A DNA stretch of 64,000 bases from Microglena sp. YARC (GCA_022414725.1 CM039462.1:94967363-95031362); one strand, 5' to 3'. Shown: positions 1-15,450, numbered from the stretch's first letter. Numbers and translations are program-made. The notes: generated by a model from the letters alone, not told the origin.

Positions 1-800
1 TTACATAGTGCTTGTTTAACCATGTATATTTTTTACTAGTGCTGAAACATAGTGCTTGTTTACAGTATATATAGTGTTTACTAATTTCACCATGTTTTTA
101 TAGTGTTGATTTCACATGTATAACATAGTGCTTGACTTCACCACGTATATTTTTTTACATAGTGTTGAATATTCACCATGTCTGTGCTTTTACATAGTGC
201 TTGACTTCACCATGTATTGTTTTTACATAGTGCTTGATCACATGTAGTGTTTTTACATAGTGCTTGTTCACCAACATAGTGTTGTTTACATTGCTTGACT
301 TCACCACGTATATGTTTTGATTGTGGCTTGACTTCAGCCACGTATATGTTTTTTACATAGTGCTTGACTTCACCACGTATATGTTTTACATAGTGCTTGA
401 CTTCACCACGTATATGTTTTTACATAAGTGCCTTGATTCACACGTATATGTCTTTAAACATAGTGCTTGACTTCGAGACAGTATCTGTTTCATTACATAG
501 TTCTGCTTACAACGTATATGTTTACATAGTGCTGTGACTTCACCCCACGTATATGTATTTTTACATAGTGGCCTTGACTTCACACGTATATGTTTTTTAC
601 ATAGTGGCTTGTACTTCCACAACGTATAGGTGTTTTACATAGTGTTGATTCACACGTATATGTTTTTACATGTGCTTGACTTACCACAGTTATGTATATG
701 TTTACGCATATGCTTGTTTTTACATAGTGTTGACTTCAAGTATATGTTTTACATAGTGCTTGACGTTCACCATGCTATATCGTTTTTATGCCAAGGTCAT
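1..800. repeat. 34-bp AT-rich tandem array
   Basis: Degenerate tandem repeat of about 34 bp built on a block resembling acatagtgcttgacttcac followed by cacgtatatgttttt, with many small indels between copies. The run ttttacatag in each unit resembles a 3' splice acceptor, but no coding block could be tied to it. The short open frames here are repeat by-products. The stretch 800-909 is AT-rich and leads into the first recognisable exon. Confidence 0.85.
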
Positions 801-909
801 TTTTTTCTCTTTTATATATGTGCTAACCTACTGTATATTAAATATAACATTAATTAAATATCACACGAATTATACTTTAAATATGTGTTTTCAAAATGTC
901 CACCCTCAG

Positions 910-1043
910 GTTTTCTGATCACCCACTACGGCAGCCGGTGCTGGTTTCAATTGGCTTCGCCCTCACCTATCTCGGCCTATGTACCGGCCAGTGCTGCTTT
1001 CTCTACGATACCCCAAGCCTCCTCCCCCAAGCAAAGATATCAG
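910..1043 (+). CDS. MFS transporter exon 1 in window (helix 6 region)
   Basis: Exon-like block after an acceptor ending ccaccctcag and before a donor atatcag/gtgcga. Read with one leading base it gives [20 protein letters not shown], then [16 protein letters not shown] and LLPQAKIS. It ends after the first base of a codon, as exon 2 requires. The hydrophobic run fits a transmembrane helix. Three decayed copies downstream keep the same frame in the helix ([23 protein letters not shown]), which supports this reading frame. The 5' boundary could instead be an AG at 933-934, and a downstream copy could be the exon actually used. Confidence 0.45.
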
Positions 1044-3905
1044 GTGCGACCCCCCTCCGACCCCCCCCCCCACACAACACACACACACACGAACAGCAAC
1101 ACCAAAATACTCACCCTATCCCGCCTACCCCCCTACCCTGGGCCTACTTCACTTTCGTGGCCTTCCCCCTCCTATCCTGCTATTTACCCCTGTTGTTGCT
1201 TTCTCTATGATACACCCCCCAAGCCTCCTCCCCCAGCAAACATTTCAGGTGCGATTCCCCCCAACCCCCACCCCCCCACCCCCTACCCAACCCACCCACC
1301 CACTCCCCACCCACCCACTCCACCCAACCCACCCACCCACCCAACCCACCCAGGGCCCACGCCAACCCCCACCCAAACCCACCCGACCCCCACCGCCCCC
1401 ACCGACCACCCCACCACCATCCCCCCCACGCCCACCCCACCCCCACCCCACCCCACCCCACCCACCCCACCCCACCCCACCCACCCCACCCCACCATCCC
1501 ACCGGCCACCCACCACCCCCACCCCACCACATCCACACACACAGATCCCACACACACCACACCACACCACACCACACCACCAACCACACCACACCACACA
1601 CACCACACCCACACTCACACCCACCACAACCACAACCACACCACACCCCAACCACACCAACAACACAGCACAACACAACCACACCACAGCCACACCACAC
1701 AACCACACCACCCACCACAGCCACACCACACCACACCACACCACACCACACCACACCACACCACACCACACCACACCACACCACACTCACACCACACCAC
1801 ACCACACCCACACCACACCCACCACACCACACCACACCATCCACACCAACACCACACCACATCCACACCACACCACCCACACACCACCCCACACCAGCAC
1901 CACACCACACACACACCACACCACACCACACCCACCCAGTCACCCACCACACCGCCACCGCCACCCACCCCCACCACCACCCACCCCACCCACCCCACAC
2001 CACCCCACCCACCCCACCCACCCCACCCGCACCCACCCACACCTACATAACCACCCCACACCACCTCCACCCCACCCAACACCACACCCACACCCCACAC
2101 CACCCCACACCACCACCTCCACCCCAACCCCACCCACCCCACACCCACCCACCCACCCCACCCACCACACCCCACACCCCCACCAGCCACACCACACCAC
2201 CACCCACCCACCCATCACCCCACCCCACCCACCCACCCCCCACCCCACCCCCCACCCCACCCCACCCACCCACCCCACCCACCCTCTATTCCCCACCCCA
2301 CCCCACCCCACCCAACACCACCACCACCACCCCACCACACCACCCAACACCACCGCCACCCCACCCCACACCACCCCACCCCACCCCACCCCACCCCACC
2401 CCACCCACCCCACACCACCCCACCCCCACCCCACCCCACCCCACCCCACCCCACCCCATCCCACCCCACTCCACCCCACCCCACCCCACCCCACACCACC
2501 CCACCCCACCCCACCCCATCCCACCCCACACCACACCACACCAACACCACACCACACCACACCACACCACACACACCACACCACACCACAACCACACCAC
2601 ACCACACCACACCACACACACCACACCACACACACACCCACCGCCCACCCCACCCCACCCCACCCACACACCCCACACACCACACCACACCACACCACAC
2701 CACACCACACACCACACCACACCACACCACCACCCCACCACACCCCACCCCACCCACCCCACCCCACCCCACCCCACCACCACCCACCCCACGCCCCACC
2801 CACCCCACCCACCCCACCCCACCCCACCCCACCCCCCCCACCCCACCCCACCCCACCCCACCCCACCCCCCCACCCCACCCCTCACACCCCACACACTCC
2901 CCTACCCCTGCTGGTTTCATCGCCTTCGCCCTCCTCCCCGTCTTGTGTACCCCTGAGTTGCTTTCTTTTCAATACCCCAGGTGCGACCCTCCCCACCCCA
3001 ACCCCTCCAACCGCCAACCCACCCTACCCCATCCACCCATTCACTGCCCCCTACCCCTACCCCCTACCCCCTACCCCTACCCCCTACCCCTACCCCCTAC
3101 CCCTACCCTTTACCCCCTACCCCCTGACCCCCTACCCCCTACCCCCTACCCTACCCCTACCCCTACCCCTACCCCTACCCCCTACCCCCTACCCCCTACC
3201 CCTACCCCTACCCCCTACCCCTACCCCCTACCCCCTTTACCCCCTACCCCCTACCCTTTACCCCCTACCCCTACCCTTTACCCCCTACCCCCCTACCCCC
3301 TACCCCCTACCCCCTACCCCCTTTACCCCCTACCCCCTACCCCCTACCCCCCACCCCTACCCCCTACCCTGTCCCCGCTGCTTTCATAGCCTGCATGCAT
3401 TCCTATCCTGCCTATGTACCCAGGTGCTACTTTCCCCTACGATACCCCAAACCCCTCCTCAGTAAAAGATATCAGGTGCGACCATTCCCCCCCACCCCCC
3501 CCCCCCCCCCCTACCCTCACACTCCCTCTACCCCCACTGTTTTCATCGCCTTCACCCTCCTCTCCGTCTTGTGGACCTATGTGTTGCTTTTTTCTGTATG
3601 TAACCCGGTGCTACTGTCACTACGATAATACTCCAAGCCTCCTTCCCCAGTAAAGATATCAGGTGGCCCCCTCCTCCCCCCCCCCCCCCCCCCCCCCACA
3701 CACACACTCACTCCACACACACACACACACACACAATCCCCCCCACCCCACCCCACCCCCCCACCCACCCACCCACACACTCATACCCCCCCCCCCCCCT
3801 CCACACACACACACACACACACTCATACACCCCCCACTCCCACCCCCCCAAACACACACACTCATACCCCCACCCCACCCCACCCCACCCCACACACATA
3901 CTCAT

Positions 3906-3954
<49 letters not shown>

Positions 3955-6900
3955 ACACACAACACACACACACACACACTCATCCCCCCCTCCCCCCCCC
4001 CCCCCCACACACACAGACTCATCCCCCCCTCCCCCCCCCCCCCCCCCCCCCCCCAAACACGCACACTCATAACCCCCCCTCCCCCCCTCCCCCTCCCCCC
4101 CCCCCCAACACACACACAACACTCATACCCCCCCACCCCCCACCCCACACACACACACACTCATACCCCCCCCCCTCCCCCTCCACACACACACACTTTT
4201 ACTGAAGTGGTTGGGCTGCTCCACACATTATCTTCAGTATCGTATGTTGCCACATGACGTAATGACGTACTGTACCTTTTTTCATCTTCAACACATTATC
4301 TTCAGTATCGTATGTTGCCACATGACGTAATGACGTACTGTACCTTTTTCATCTTCAACACATTATCTTCAGTATCGTATGTTTGCCAACATGACGTAAT
4401 GAACGTACTGTACCTTTTTTTCATGCTTCAACACATTATCTTCAGTATCGTATGTTGCCACATGACGTAATGACGTACTGTACCTTTTTTTCATCTTCAA
4501 CACATTATCTTCAGTATCGTATGTTGCCACATGACGTAATGACGTACTGTACCTTTTTTCATCTTCAACACATTATCTTCAGTATCGTATGTTGCCACAT
4601 GACGTAATGACGTACTGCACCTTTTTTCATCTTCAACACATTATCTTCAGTATCGTATGTTGCCACATGACGTACTGTAAGTTTTTTTTTTTTCAGATGG
4701 TGTCTGTTGCCACATGACTTATCGTTACTTGTACTATTATTTTTCATTTTATTATTTTTCATTTTATATTTATTATTTTTCATTTTATTATTTTTCATTT
4801 TTTATTTTTTATTTTTCATTTTATTATTTTTTCATTTTTTTTTTTTTCATTTTATATTTAAAAGTGTATGAATTATTTCGCACAATCACTGTAGCATTGT
4901 TTGTTGCGACATGGCATACCGTTTATTTTTATTTTTTATTTTTTATTTATTATTTTAGTTGCATTTCTTTTCCACACAATCTATGTTGCGTTGTCTGTTG
5001 CCACATGACATACCATACATGTTTAATATGATTTTTTATGTTTGTAATTTAAATTGTATGATTTATTTCACACAATCTATATATCTTTAGCATTGTATGT
5101 TGCCACATGGCCTACTGTAACTTGTAGTATTTATTATGTTTAATTGTTCCATATATTTTGCTGCTGCAGCGATCGCTGACTCACGTCCCCCAGTGGACGA
5201 GGGAGGGGTGGATCAGACAGCGGAATAGCACCGCTTTTCCACCCTTCTTTTTCTTCTTCTGAATAATTTGTTTTGTTTTTCTGCTCTAATTCAATGCCAT
5301 ATGGTTTCTGCTGCACAATCGCTGACTCACTTTCCCCAATGGACGAGGGATTATTTTATTTTTGCCTTTTTGTCATAGTTTCTACTGCAGCGATCGCTGA
5401 CTCACTTCCCCCAATGGACAAGGGATTATTTTATTTTTGCCTTTTTGTCATAGTTTCTACTGCAGCGATCGCTGACTCACGTCCCCCAATGGACGAGGGA
5501 TTATTTTATTGTTTTCCTTTTTGTCATAGTTTCTACTGCAGCGATCGCTGACTCACTTCCCCCAATGGACAAGGGATTATTTCATTTTTGCCTTTTTGTC
5601 ATAGTTTCTACTGCAGCGATCGCTGACTCACTTCCCCCAATGGACAAGGGATTATTTCATTTTTGCCTTTTTGTCATAGTTTCTACTGCAGCGATCGCTG
5701 ACTCACGTCCCCCAATGGACGAGGGATTATTTTATTGTTTTCCTTTTTGTCATAGTTTCTACTGCAGCGATCGCTGACTCACTTCCCCCAATGGACGAGG
5801 GATTATTTTATTGTTTTCCTTTTTGTCATAAGTTTTTCTACTGCAGCGATCGCTGACTCACTTCCCCCAATGGACGAGGGATTATTTTATTGTTTTCCTT
5901 TTTGTCATAGTTTCTACTGCAGCGATCGCTGACTCACGTCCCCCAATGGACGAGGGATTATTTTATTGTTTTCCTTTTTGTCATAGTTTCTACTGCAGCG
6001 ATCGCTGACCACTTCCCCCCAATGGACGAGGGATTATTTTATTGTTTTCCTTTTTGTCATAGTCTACTGCAGCATCGCTGACTCACGTCCCCAATGGACG
6101 AGGGATTATTTTATTGATTTCCTTTTTGTCATAGTTTCTACTGCAGCGATCGCTGACTCACGTCCCCCAGTGGACGAGGGATTATTTTATTTTTGCCTTT
6201 TTGTCATAGTTTCTACTGCAGCGATCGCTGACTCACGTCCCCCAATGGACGCGGGATTATTTTATTGTTTTCCTTTTTGTCATAGTTTCTACTGCAGCGA
6301 TCGCTGACTCACGTCCCCCAGTGGACGAGGGATTATTTTTATTTTTGCCTTTTTTGTCAATAGTTTTCTACTGCAGCGATCGCTGACTCACTTCCCCCAA
6401 TGGACAAGGGATTATTTTATTTTTGCCTTTTTGTCATAGTTTCTACTGCAGCGATCGCTGACTCACGTCCCCCAATGGACGAGGGATTATTTTATTGTTT
6501 TCCTTTTTGTCATAGTTTCTACTGCAGCGATCGCTGACTCACTTCCCCCAATGGACGAGGGATTATTTTATTGTTTTCCTTTTTGTCATAGTTTCTACTG
6601 CAGCGATCGCTGACTCACTTCCCCCAATGGACGAGGGATTATTTTATGTTTTCCTTTTTGTCATAGTTTCTACTGCAGCGATCGCTGACTCACGTCCCCC
6701 AATGGACGAGGGATTATTTTATTGTTTTCCTTTTTGTCATAGTTTCTACTGCAGCGATCGCTGACTCACTTCCCCCAATGGACGAGGGATTATTTTATTG
6801 TTTTTCCTTTTTGTCATAGTTTCTACTGCACGATCGCTGACTCACGTCCCCCAATGGACGAGGGATTATTTTATGATTTCCTTTTTGTCATAGTTTCTAC

Positions 6901-9900
6901 TGCAGCGATCGCTGACTCACGTCCCCCAAGTGGACGAGGGATTATTTTATTTTTGCCTTTTTGTCATAGTTTCTACTGCAGCGATCGCTGACTCACGTCC
7001 CCCAATGGACGCGGGATTATTTTATTGTTTTCCTTTTTGTCATAGTTTCTACTGCAGCGATCGCTGAACTCACTTCCCCCAATGGACGAGGATTATTTTA
7101 TGTTTTCCTTTTTGTCATAGTTTCTTACTGCAGCGATCGCTGACTCACGTCCCCCAATGGACGAGGGATTATTTTATTGTTTTTCCTTTTTGTCATAGTT
7201 TCTACTGCAGCGATCGCTGACTCACTTCCCCCAATGGACGAGGGATTATTTTATTGTTTTCCTTTTTGTCATAGTTTCTACTGCAGCGATCGCTGACTCA
7301 CGTCCCCCAATGGACGAGGGATTATTTTATTGATTTCCTTTTTGTCATAGTTTCTACTGCAGCGATCGCTGACTCACGTCCCCCAGTGGACGAGGGATTA
7401 TTTTATTTTTGCCTTTTTGTCATAGTTTCTACTGCAGCGATCGCTGACTCACGTCCCCCAATGGACGCGGGATTATTTTATTGTTTTCCTTTTTGTCATA
7501 GTTTCTACTGCAGCGATCGCTGACTCACTTCCCCCAATGGACGAGGGATTATTTTATTGTTTTCCTTTTTGTCATAGTTTCTACTGCAGCGATCGCTGAC
7601 TCACGTCCCCCACTGGACGAGGGATTATTTTATTGTTTTCCTTTTTGTCATAGTTTCTACTGCAGCGATCGCTGACTCACGTCCCCCAATGGACGAGGGA
7701 TTATTTCATTGTTTTCCTTTTTGTCATAGTTTCTACTGCAGCGATCGCTGACTCACGTCCCCCAATGGACGAGGGATTATTTTATTGTTTTCCTTTTTGT
7801 CATAGTTTCTACTGCAGCGATCGCTGACTCACGTCCCCCTTACAGTGATCGAGGGATTATTTTATTTTTGCCTTTTTGTCATAGTTTCTACTGCAGCGAT
7901 CGCTGACTCACGTCCCCCAATGGACGAGGGATTATTTTATTGTTTTCCTTTTTGTCATAGTTTCTACTGCAGCGATCGCTGACTCACGTCCCCCAATGGA
8001 CGAGGGATTATTTTATTGTTTTCCTTTTTGTCATAGTTTCTACTGCAGCGATCGCTGACTCACTTCCCCCAATGGACGAGGGATTATTTTACTTTTGCCT
8101 TTTTGTCATAGTTTCTACTGCAGCGATCGCTGACTCACTTCCCCCAATGGATGAGGGATTATTTTATTGTTTTCCTTTTTGTTATAGTTTCTACTGCAGC
8201 GATTGCTGACTCACTTCCCCCAATGGACGAGGGATTATTTTATTGGTTTCCTTTTTGTCATAGTTTCTACTGCAGCGATCGCTGACTCACGTCCCCCAAT
8301 GGACGAGGGATTATTTCATGGTTTTCCTTTTTGTCATAGTTTCTACTGCAGCGATCGCTGACTCACTTCCCCCAATGGACGAGGGATTATTTTATTGTTT
8401 TCCTTTTCGTCATAGTTTCTACTGCAGCGATCGCTGACTCACATCCCCCAATGGACGAGGGATTATTTTTATTGTTTTCCTTTTTTGTCATAGTTTCTAC
8501 TGCAAGCGATCGGAACGTGGATTAATTCCTTTTTGTCATAGTTTCTACTGGATCGCCTCACGTCCGCCAAATGGACGAGGGTTGTTTTCCTTTTTTGTTC
8601 ATAGTTTCTACTGCAGCGATCGCTGACTCACGTCCCCAATGCACGAGGGATTATTTTATTGGTTTCCTTTTTGTCATAGTTTCTACTGCAGCGATCGCTG
8701 ACTGCACGTCCCCAATGGACGAGGGATATTTTATTGTTTTCCTTTTTGTCATAGTTTCTACTGCAGCGATCGCTGACTCACTTCCCCCAATGGACGAGGG
8801 ATTATTTTATTGTTTTCCTTTTTGTCATAGTTTCTACTGCAGCGATCGCTGACTCACGTCCCCCAATGGACGAGGGATTATTTTATTGTTTTCCCTTTTT
8901 GTCATAGTTTTCTACTGCAGCGATCGCTGACTCACGTCCCCCAATGGACGAGGGATTATTTTATTGTTTTCCTTTTTGTCATAGTTTCTACTGCAGCGAT
9001 CGCTGACTCACTTCCCCCAATGGACGAGGGATTATTTTATTGTTTTCCTTTTTGTCATAGTTTCTACTGCAGCGATCGCTGACTCACTTCCCCCCAATGG
9101 ACGAGGGATTATTTTATTGTTTTCCTTTTTGTCATAGTTTCTACTGCAGCGATCGCTGACTCACGTCCCCCCAATGGACGAGGGATTATTTTATTGTTTT
9201 CCTTTTTGTCATAGTTTCTACTGCAGCGATCGCTGACTCACGTCCCCCAATGGACGAGGGATTATTTTATTGTTTTCCTTTTTGTCATAGTTTCTACTGC
9301 AGCGATCGCTGACTCACTTCCCCCAATGGACGAGGGATTATTTTATTGTTTTCCTTTTTGTCATAGTTTCTACTGCACGATCGCTGACTCACTGTCCCCC
9401 AATGGACGAGGGATTATTTTATTGTTTTCCTTTTTGTCATAGTTTCTACTGCAGCGATCGCTGACTCACATCCCCCAATGGACGAGGGATTATTTTATTG
9501 TTTTCCTTTTTGTCATAGTTTTCTACTGCAGCGATCGCTGACTCAACTTCCCCCAATGGACGAGGGATTATTTTATTGTTTTTTCCTTTTTGTCATAGTT
9601 TCTACTGGCAGCGATCGACTGACTCACGTCCCCCCAATGGACGAGGATTATTTTATTGTTTTCCTTTTTGTCATAGTTTCTACTGCAGCGATCGCTGACT
9701 CACTTCCCCCAATGGACGAGGGATTATTTTATTGTTTTTCCTTTTTGTCATAGTTTCTACTGCAGCGATCGCTGACTCACGTCCCCCAATGGACGAGGGA
9801 TTATTTTATTGTTTTCCTTTTTGTCATAGTTTCTACTGCAGCGATCGCTGACTCACGTCCCAATGGACGAGGGATTATTTTATTGTTTTCCTTTTTGTCA

Positions 9901-12900
9901 TAGTTTCTACTGCAGGCGATCGCTGACTCACGTCCCCCAATGGACGAGGGATTATTTTATTGTTTTCCTTTTTTGTCATAGTTTCTACTGCAGCGATCGC
10001 TGACTCACGTCCCCCAATGGACGAGGGATTATTTTATTGTTTTCCTTTTTGTCATAGTTTCTACTGCAGCGATCGCTGACTCACGTCCCCCAATGGACGA
10101 GGGATTATTTTATTGTTTTCCTTTTTGGTCATAGTTTCTACTGCAGCGATCGCTGACTCACTTCCCCCAATGGACGAGGATTATTTTATTGTTTTCCTTT
10201 TTGTCATAGTTTCTACTGCAGCGATCGCTGACTCACTTCCCCCAATGGACGAGGGATTATTTTATTGTTTTCCTTTTTGTCATAGTTTCTACTGCAGCGA
10301 TCGCTGACTCACTTCCCCCAATGGACGAGGGAATTATTTTATTGTTTTCCTTTTTGTCATAGTTTCTACTGCCAGCGATCGCTGACTCACTTCCCCCAAT
10401 GGACGAGGGATTATTTTATTGTTTTCCTTTTTGTCATAGTTTCTACTGCAGCGATCGCTGACTCACTTCCCCCAATGGACGAGGGATTATTTTATTGTTT
10501 TCCTTTTTGTCATAGTTTCTACTGCAGCGATCGCTGACTCACGTCCCCCAATGGACGAGGGATTATTTTATTGTTTTCCTTTTTGTCATAGTTTCTACTG
10601 CAGCGATCGCTGACTCACGTCCCCCAATGGACGAGGGATTATTTTATTGTTTTCCTTTTTGTCATAGTTTCTACTGCAGCGATCGCTGACTTACTTCCCC
10701 CAATGGACGAGGGATTATTTTATTTTTGCCTTTTTGTCATAGTTTCTACTGCAGCGATCGCTGACTCACGTCCCCCAATGGACGAGGGATTATTTTATTG
10801 TTTTCCTTTTTGTCATAGTTTCTACTGCAGCGATCGCTGACTCACATCCCCCAATGGACGAGGGATTATTTTATTTTTGCCTTCTTGTCATAGTTTCTAC
10901 TGCAGCGATCGCTGACTCACTTCCCCCAATGGACGAGGGATTATTTTATTGTTTTCCTTTTTGTCATAGTTTCTACTGCAGCGATCGCTGACTCACTTCC
11001 CCCAATGGACGAGGGATTATTTTATTTTTGCCTTTTTGTCATAGTTTCTACTGCAGCGATCGCTGACTCACGTCCCCCAATGGACGAGTGATTATTTTAT
11101 TTTTGCCTTTTTGTCATAGTTTCTACTGCAGCGATCGCTGACTCACTTCCCCCAATGGACGAGGGATTATTTTATTGTTTTCCTTTTTGTCATAGTTTCT
11201 ACTGCAGCGATCACTGACTCACGTCCCCCAATGGACGCGGGATAATTTTTTTGTTTTCCTTTTTGTCATAGTTTCTACTGCAGCGATCGCTGACTCACGT
11301 CCCCCAGTGGACGAGGGATTATTTTATTGTTTTCCTTTTTGTCATAGTTTCTACTGCAGCGATCGCTGACTCACGTCCTCCAATGGACGAGGGATTATTT
11401 TATTGTTTTCCTTTTTGTCATAGTTTCTACTGCAGCGATCGCTGACTCACTTCCCCCAATGGACGAGTGATTATTTTATTGTTTTCCTTTTTGTCATAGT
11501 TTCTACTGCAGCGATCGCTGACTCACATCCCCCAATGGACGAGGGATTATTTTATTGTTTTCCTTTTTGTCATAGTTTCTACTGCAGCGATCGCTGACTC
11601 ACGTCCCCCAATGGACGAGGGATCATTTTACTTTTGCCTTTTTGTCATAGTTTCTACTGCAGCGATCGCTGACTCACTTCCCCCAATGGACGAGGGATTA
11701 TTTTATTTTTTCCTTTTTGTCATAGTTTCTACTGCAGCGATCGCTGACTCACTTCCCCCAATGGACGAGGGATTATTTTATTGTTTTCCTTTTTGTCATA
11801 GTTTCTACTGCAGCGATCGCTGACTCACATCCCCCAATGGACGAGGGATTATTTTATTGTTTTCCTTTTTGTCATAGTTTCTACTGCAGCGATCGCTGAC
11901 TCACGTCCCCCAATGGACGAGGGATTATTTTATTGTTTTCCTTTTTGTCATAGTTTCTACTGCAGCGATCGCTGACTCACTTCTCCCAATGGACGAGGGA
12001 TTATTTTATTGTTTTTCTTTTTGTCATAGTTTCTACTGCAGCGATCGCTGACTCACGTCCCCCAGTGGACGAGGGAGGGGTGGATCAGGCAGCGGACTAA
12101 CTCCGCTGTTTTTACCTTTTTTTACCTTGTTAATCTTAATTATTCATTTGTGTCTTCTCTCATTCAATGCCATATGTTTCTGCTGCAGCGATCGCTGCCT
12201 GCGCTCTTTCCCAATTGACAAGGGAGGGGTAGATTATTTTATATATTTTTTTATTTTTTTTGTAAACCTTTTTGTTATGTTTTGTTTTTTAACCTTTTTG
12301 TCATGTTTTGTTTTTTAACCTTTTTGTCATGTTTTGTTTTTTAACCTTTTTGTCATGTTTTGTTTTTTAACCTTTTTGTCATGTTTTGTTTTTTAACCTT
12401 TTTGTCATGTTTTGTTTTTAACCTTTTTGTCATGTTTTGTTTTTTAACCTTTTTGTCATGTTTTGTTTTTTAACCTTTTTGTCATGTTTTGTTTTTTAAC
12501 CTTTTTGTCATGTTTTGTTTTTTAACCTTTTTGTCATGTTTTGTTTTTTAACCTTTTTGTCATGTTTTGTTTTTTAACCTTTTTGTCATGTTTTGTTTTT
12601 TAACCTTTTTGTCATGTTTTTTTTTAACCTTTTTGTCATGTTTTGTTTTTTAACCTTTTTGTCATGTTTTGTTTTTAACCTTTTTGTCATGTTTTGTTTT
12701 TTAACCTTTTTGTCATGTTTTGTTTTTTAACCTTTTTGTCATGTTTTGTTTTTTAACCTTTTTGTCATGTTTTGCTGCTGCAGCGATTGCTGACTCACGT
12801 CCCCCAGTGGAAGAGGGAGGGGTGGATCAGACGGCGGCCATGAAGACATTGCTCAGTGATTCATCGACCTGGCTCTTCTTGTTGCAAGTGTTCCTGTTGG

Positions 12901-14839
12901 GTGCTTTTGGTCCAGGTAAGCAGGCATGTGTGTGTGCGTGTGTGTGGGCTGCAGGGTGGGGGTAGGTGGGGGGGGCGAGGTAGAGTAGGTGTGTGGTTGG
13001 GGTGAGGGGTCAGACGGCAGCCATGAAGACTTTGCTCAGTGATTCATCGACCTGGCTCTTCTTGTTGCAAGTGTTCCTGTTGGGTGCTTTTGGTCCAGGT
13101 AAGCAGGCATGTGTGTGTGCGTGTGTGTCTGCAGGGGTGGGGTGGGGGGTTGGGGGGTTGGGGTGGGGGTTGGGGGTAGGTGGGGGGGCGAGGTAGAGTA
13201 GGTGTGTGGTTGGGGTGAGGGGTCAGACGGCAGCCATGAAGACTTTGCTCAGTGATTCATCGACCTGGCTCTTCTTGTTGCAAGTGTTCCTGTTGGGTGC
13301 TTTTGGTCCAGGTAAGCAGGCATGTGTGTGTGCGTGTGTGTCTGCAGGGGTGGGGTGGGGGGTTGGGGGGTTGGGGTGGGGGTTGGGGGTAGGTGGGGGG
13401 GGCGAGGTAGAGTAGGTGTGTGGTTGGGGTGAGGGGTCAGACGGCAGCCATGAAGACTTTGCTCAGTGGATTCATCGACCTGGCTCTTCTTGTTGCAAGT
13501 GTTCCTGTTGGGTGCTTTGGTCCAGGTAAGCAGGCATGTGTGTGTGCGTGTGTGTCTGCAGGGGTGGGGTGGGGGGTTGGGGGGTTGGGGTGGGGGTTGG
13601 GGGTAGGTGGGGGGGGCGAGGTAGAGTAGGTGTAGTGGTTGGGGTGAGGGGTCAGACGGCAGCCATGAAGACTTTGCTCAGTGATTCATCGACCTGGCTC
13701 TCTTCTTGTTGCAAGTGTTCCTGTTGGGTGCTTTTGGTCCAGGTAAGCAGGCATGTGTGTGTGCGTGTGTGTGTCTGCAGGGGTGGGGTGGGGCTTGGTG
13801 GTGTGGGGTGGGGTAGGTGGGGGGGGGGGTAGGTGATGAGTGTGGGGTCAGACGGCAGCCATGAAGACTTTGCGCTCAGTGATTCATCGACCTGGCTCTT
13901 CTTGTTGCAAGTGTTCCTGTTGGGTGCTTTTGGTCCAGGTAAGCAGGCATGTGTGTGTGCGTGTGTGTGTCTGCAGGGGTGGGGTGGGGGGTTGTGGGTT
14001 GTTCCGTCGGAGAGCAGGTGGGTGGGGGTTGGGGTGGGGGTGGGGGGGAGGTGGATCATACGGCGTCCATGAAGACGTTGCTTAGTGATTCATCAATCTG
14101 GCTCTTCTTGTTGCAAGTGTTCCTGTTGGGTGCTTTTGGTCTAGGTAAGCAGGCATGTGTGTGTGCGTGTGTGTGTCTGCAGGGGGTGGGGTGGGGGGTT
14201 GGGGTTGGGGGAGGGTGGGGGTTGGGGTGGGGGTGGGAGGTGATCATACGGCGTCCATGAAGACGTTGCTTAGTGATTCATCAATCTGGCTCTTCTTTGT
14301 TGCAAGTGTTCCTGTTGGGTGCTTTTGGTCCAGGTACGCAGGCATGTGTGTGTGCGTGTGTGTGTCTGCAGGGGTGGGGTGGGGGGTTGGGGTTGGGGGA
14401 GGTGGGGTGGGGTGGGGGTGGGAGGCGATCATACGGCGTCCATAAAGACGTTGCTTAGTGATTTGTCGACCTGGCTCTCCTTGTTGCAAGTGTTCTCGTT
14501 GGGTGCTTTGGGGCCCAGGTGCGTAGGCGGGAGGGAAGCAAGAAGGGTGAGTGTGGTGTGTGCTTGGGGGAGTGGGGTGGGATTGAGGGGGGGGAACAAC
14601 CACCCTAACCACCCTGGCACTTTCTGTTGCAAGTTTTCCTGTTGGGGGTGATTTTGGTCCAGGTGTGTAGGCAAGGGGGGGAGGGTGGGGGGGGGGAGGG
14701 TGTGTGTGTGTGTGGTGGTGGGGAGGTGTGGTTGTGGGTGGGTTGGTGTGTGTGTGGGGGGGGAGGGAGGGGGGGAGGGGATGGGGGGGGGGGGGGGGGG
14801 GGTAGAGTAGTGTGTGTGTGAGTGTGGGGTTGTGTGTGT

Positions 14840-14870
<31 letters not shown>

Positions 14871-15326
14871 GGGGGGAGGATCAGACGCGTCCATTAAGGC
14901 GTTGCTTGGTAATTTTTTTATCCTGGCTCTTTCTTGTTGGGTGCTTTTGGTCCAGGTGTGTAGGCGGTGGGGGGGGGGGGGGGGGGGGGGTCAGACGGCG
15001 TCCATTAAAGGCGTTGCTCAGTTATTTTTCGACCTGGGTGCTTTTGGTCCAGGTACGCAGGCAGGGAGGGGGGGGGGGGGGGGGGGGGGATGTTGTTGGT
15101 GGTGGGTGGGTGGGTTTCTGCAGGGGGGGGGGGGGGGGAGTTAGGTGTGTTTCTTTGTGCTTGTGTGTGTGTGTGTGTGGTGTGTGTGGGTGTGTTAGTG
15201 TGTGTGTGTGTGGTGTGTGTGTGTGTGTGTGTGTGTGTGTGGTGCGGGGGGGGGGGGGGGGGGGGGAGTAGGTGTGTTTCTTTGTGCTTTGTGTGTGTGT
15301 GTGTGAGTGTGTGTGTGTGTGTGTTA

Positions 15327-15358
<32 letters not shown>

Positions 15359-15418
15359 GTGGTGCGGGGGGGGGGGGGGGGGAGTAGGTGTGTTTCTTTG
15401 TGCTTGTGTGTGTGTGTG

Positions 15419-15450
<32 letters not shown>

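Noticed and set aside
3040..3372. A real telomere or chromosome end
   Set aside because: The CCCCTA tract is internal, short, irregular and flanked by exon-derived sequence on both sides.
885..3465. Two overlapping + strand ORFs over 800 codons and several minus-strand ORFs of 150-330 codons
   Set aside because: They are translations of CCCCA/CCACA simple sequence that lacks stop codons (His/Thr/Pro on +, Gly/Trp/Val on -). Only short exon-1-like islands inside have protein-like composition.
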